Shown: positions 5,209 through 5,348 of the stretch, one piece after another
How the letters are laid out: each line of letters begins with the position of its first letter
Numbering within the stretch: position 1 is the first letter of the stretch
DNA from: DASPPK01 sp041479575
Lineage (GTDB): Archaea > Thermoproteota > Bathyarchaeia > Bathyarchaeales > Bathycorpusculaceae
Length of the DNA stretch: 5,348 nucleotides
Direction of reading: 5' to 3'
NCBI GenBank assembly: GCA_041479575.1
Contig: JBGOYH010000147.1
Location: 1 to 5,348 of the forward strand
Program-made: the position numbers and the translations under genes
Notes under the pieces: generated by a model
The model's database searches: none
Seen by the model: only the letters and a program-made list of their open reading frames with translations
What the model was told of the DNA's origin: nothing

Positions 5209-5348
5209 CTATAAACTTTCTCTTTCTGATTGTCTACTGATCTTGTCTTTGTCACGTGCACTCTTTGCTTTCCTTCCTGTTCCTCTGGCTGCGATAAGTC
5301 CGACTTTTTGTCCCGGCGGTGCACCGTGCGAAGTGGTAGTTACCTTGC
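5209..5348 (-). CDS. rpl2: Large ribosomal subunit protein uL2, C-terminal 45 residues, truncated by window edge
   Basis: L2 lies at the peptidyl transferase region and subunit interface of the 50S subunit. Only the end is in the window and it was read directly from the minus strand, with the TAG stop at 5209-5211. The visible part contains APPGQKVGLIAARGTGRK, which matches the nearly invariant end of archaeal L2 (PPGQKVGLIAARRTG). About 19 further residues follow, highly charged (Arg, Lys, Asp, Ser, Glu), where archaeal L2 usually stops within a few residues of this motif, so a short polar extension is present. L2 followed by S19 is the universal order of the S10-type operon and supports the call. 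Confidence 0.92.
   Translation of the reverse strand, partial: KVTTTSHGAPPGQKVGLIAARGTGRKAKSARDKDKISRQSERESL

Overview
This window is archaeal information-processing DNA. The evidence is archaeal/eukaryotic-type ribosomal proteins (S6e, S24e, S27ae, archaeal-type S19 and L2), translation initiation factor aIF2 gamma, RNA polymerase subunit Rpo7 with Spt4, and an archaeal dephospho-CoA kinase (DUF359 family). Gene order and protein style suggest a TACK-group archaeon, perhaps Bathyarchaeia-like, but no rRNA is present and this placement is inference.

Layout, plus strand: the 3' end of rps6e (1-204); a 381-nt non-coding gap with oligo-T tracts and a G-rich tract; then a tightly packed block of aIF2 gamma, PIN-domain protein, Rpo7, Spt4, dephospho-CoA kinase, S24e and S27ae (586-4286). 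Within it, genes overlap by 17 nt (aIF2 gamma/PIN) and 8 nt (Rpo7/Spt4), or are separated by 1 to 42 nt, so it is probably one transcript with translational coupling. A separate plus-strand gene follows (4321-4758) with its own TATA box and an apparently leaderless start. It has no clear name, but its strand/helix order and length resemble the export chaperone SecB. Layout, minus strand: rps19 (4774-5178) and the 3' end of rpl2 (5209-5348), the usual L2-S19 order. L22 does not follow S19 as it normally does; the SecB-like gene converges on it instead.

The plus-strand block joins translation initiation (aIF2 gamma), the small ribosomal subunit (S6e, S24e, S27ae), a PIN nuclease related to rRNA-processing Fcf1-like proteins, the Rpo4/7 stalk and Spt4 of transcription, and coenzyme A synthesis. 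This is a recurring archaeal neighbourhood.

Three points merit attention. Rpo7 appears to start at CTG (2291) behind a good Shine-Dalgarno, and a caller limited to ATG/GTG/TTG would lose its first 106 residues. The protein at 4321-4758 is a candidate archaeal SecB-like chaperone. Several ribosome- and polymerase-associated proteins carry long Lys/Glu/Ala/Pro-rich tails, most strikingly a 55-residue extension on S27ae at the position where eukaryotes carry ubiquitin. No mobile element, CRISPR array, tRNA or rRNA was found.
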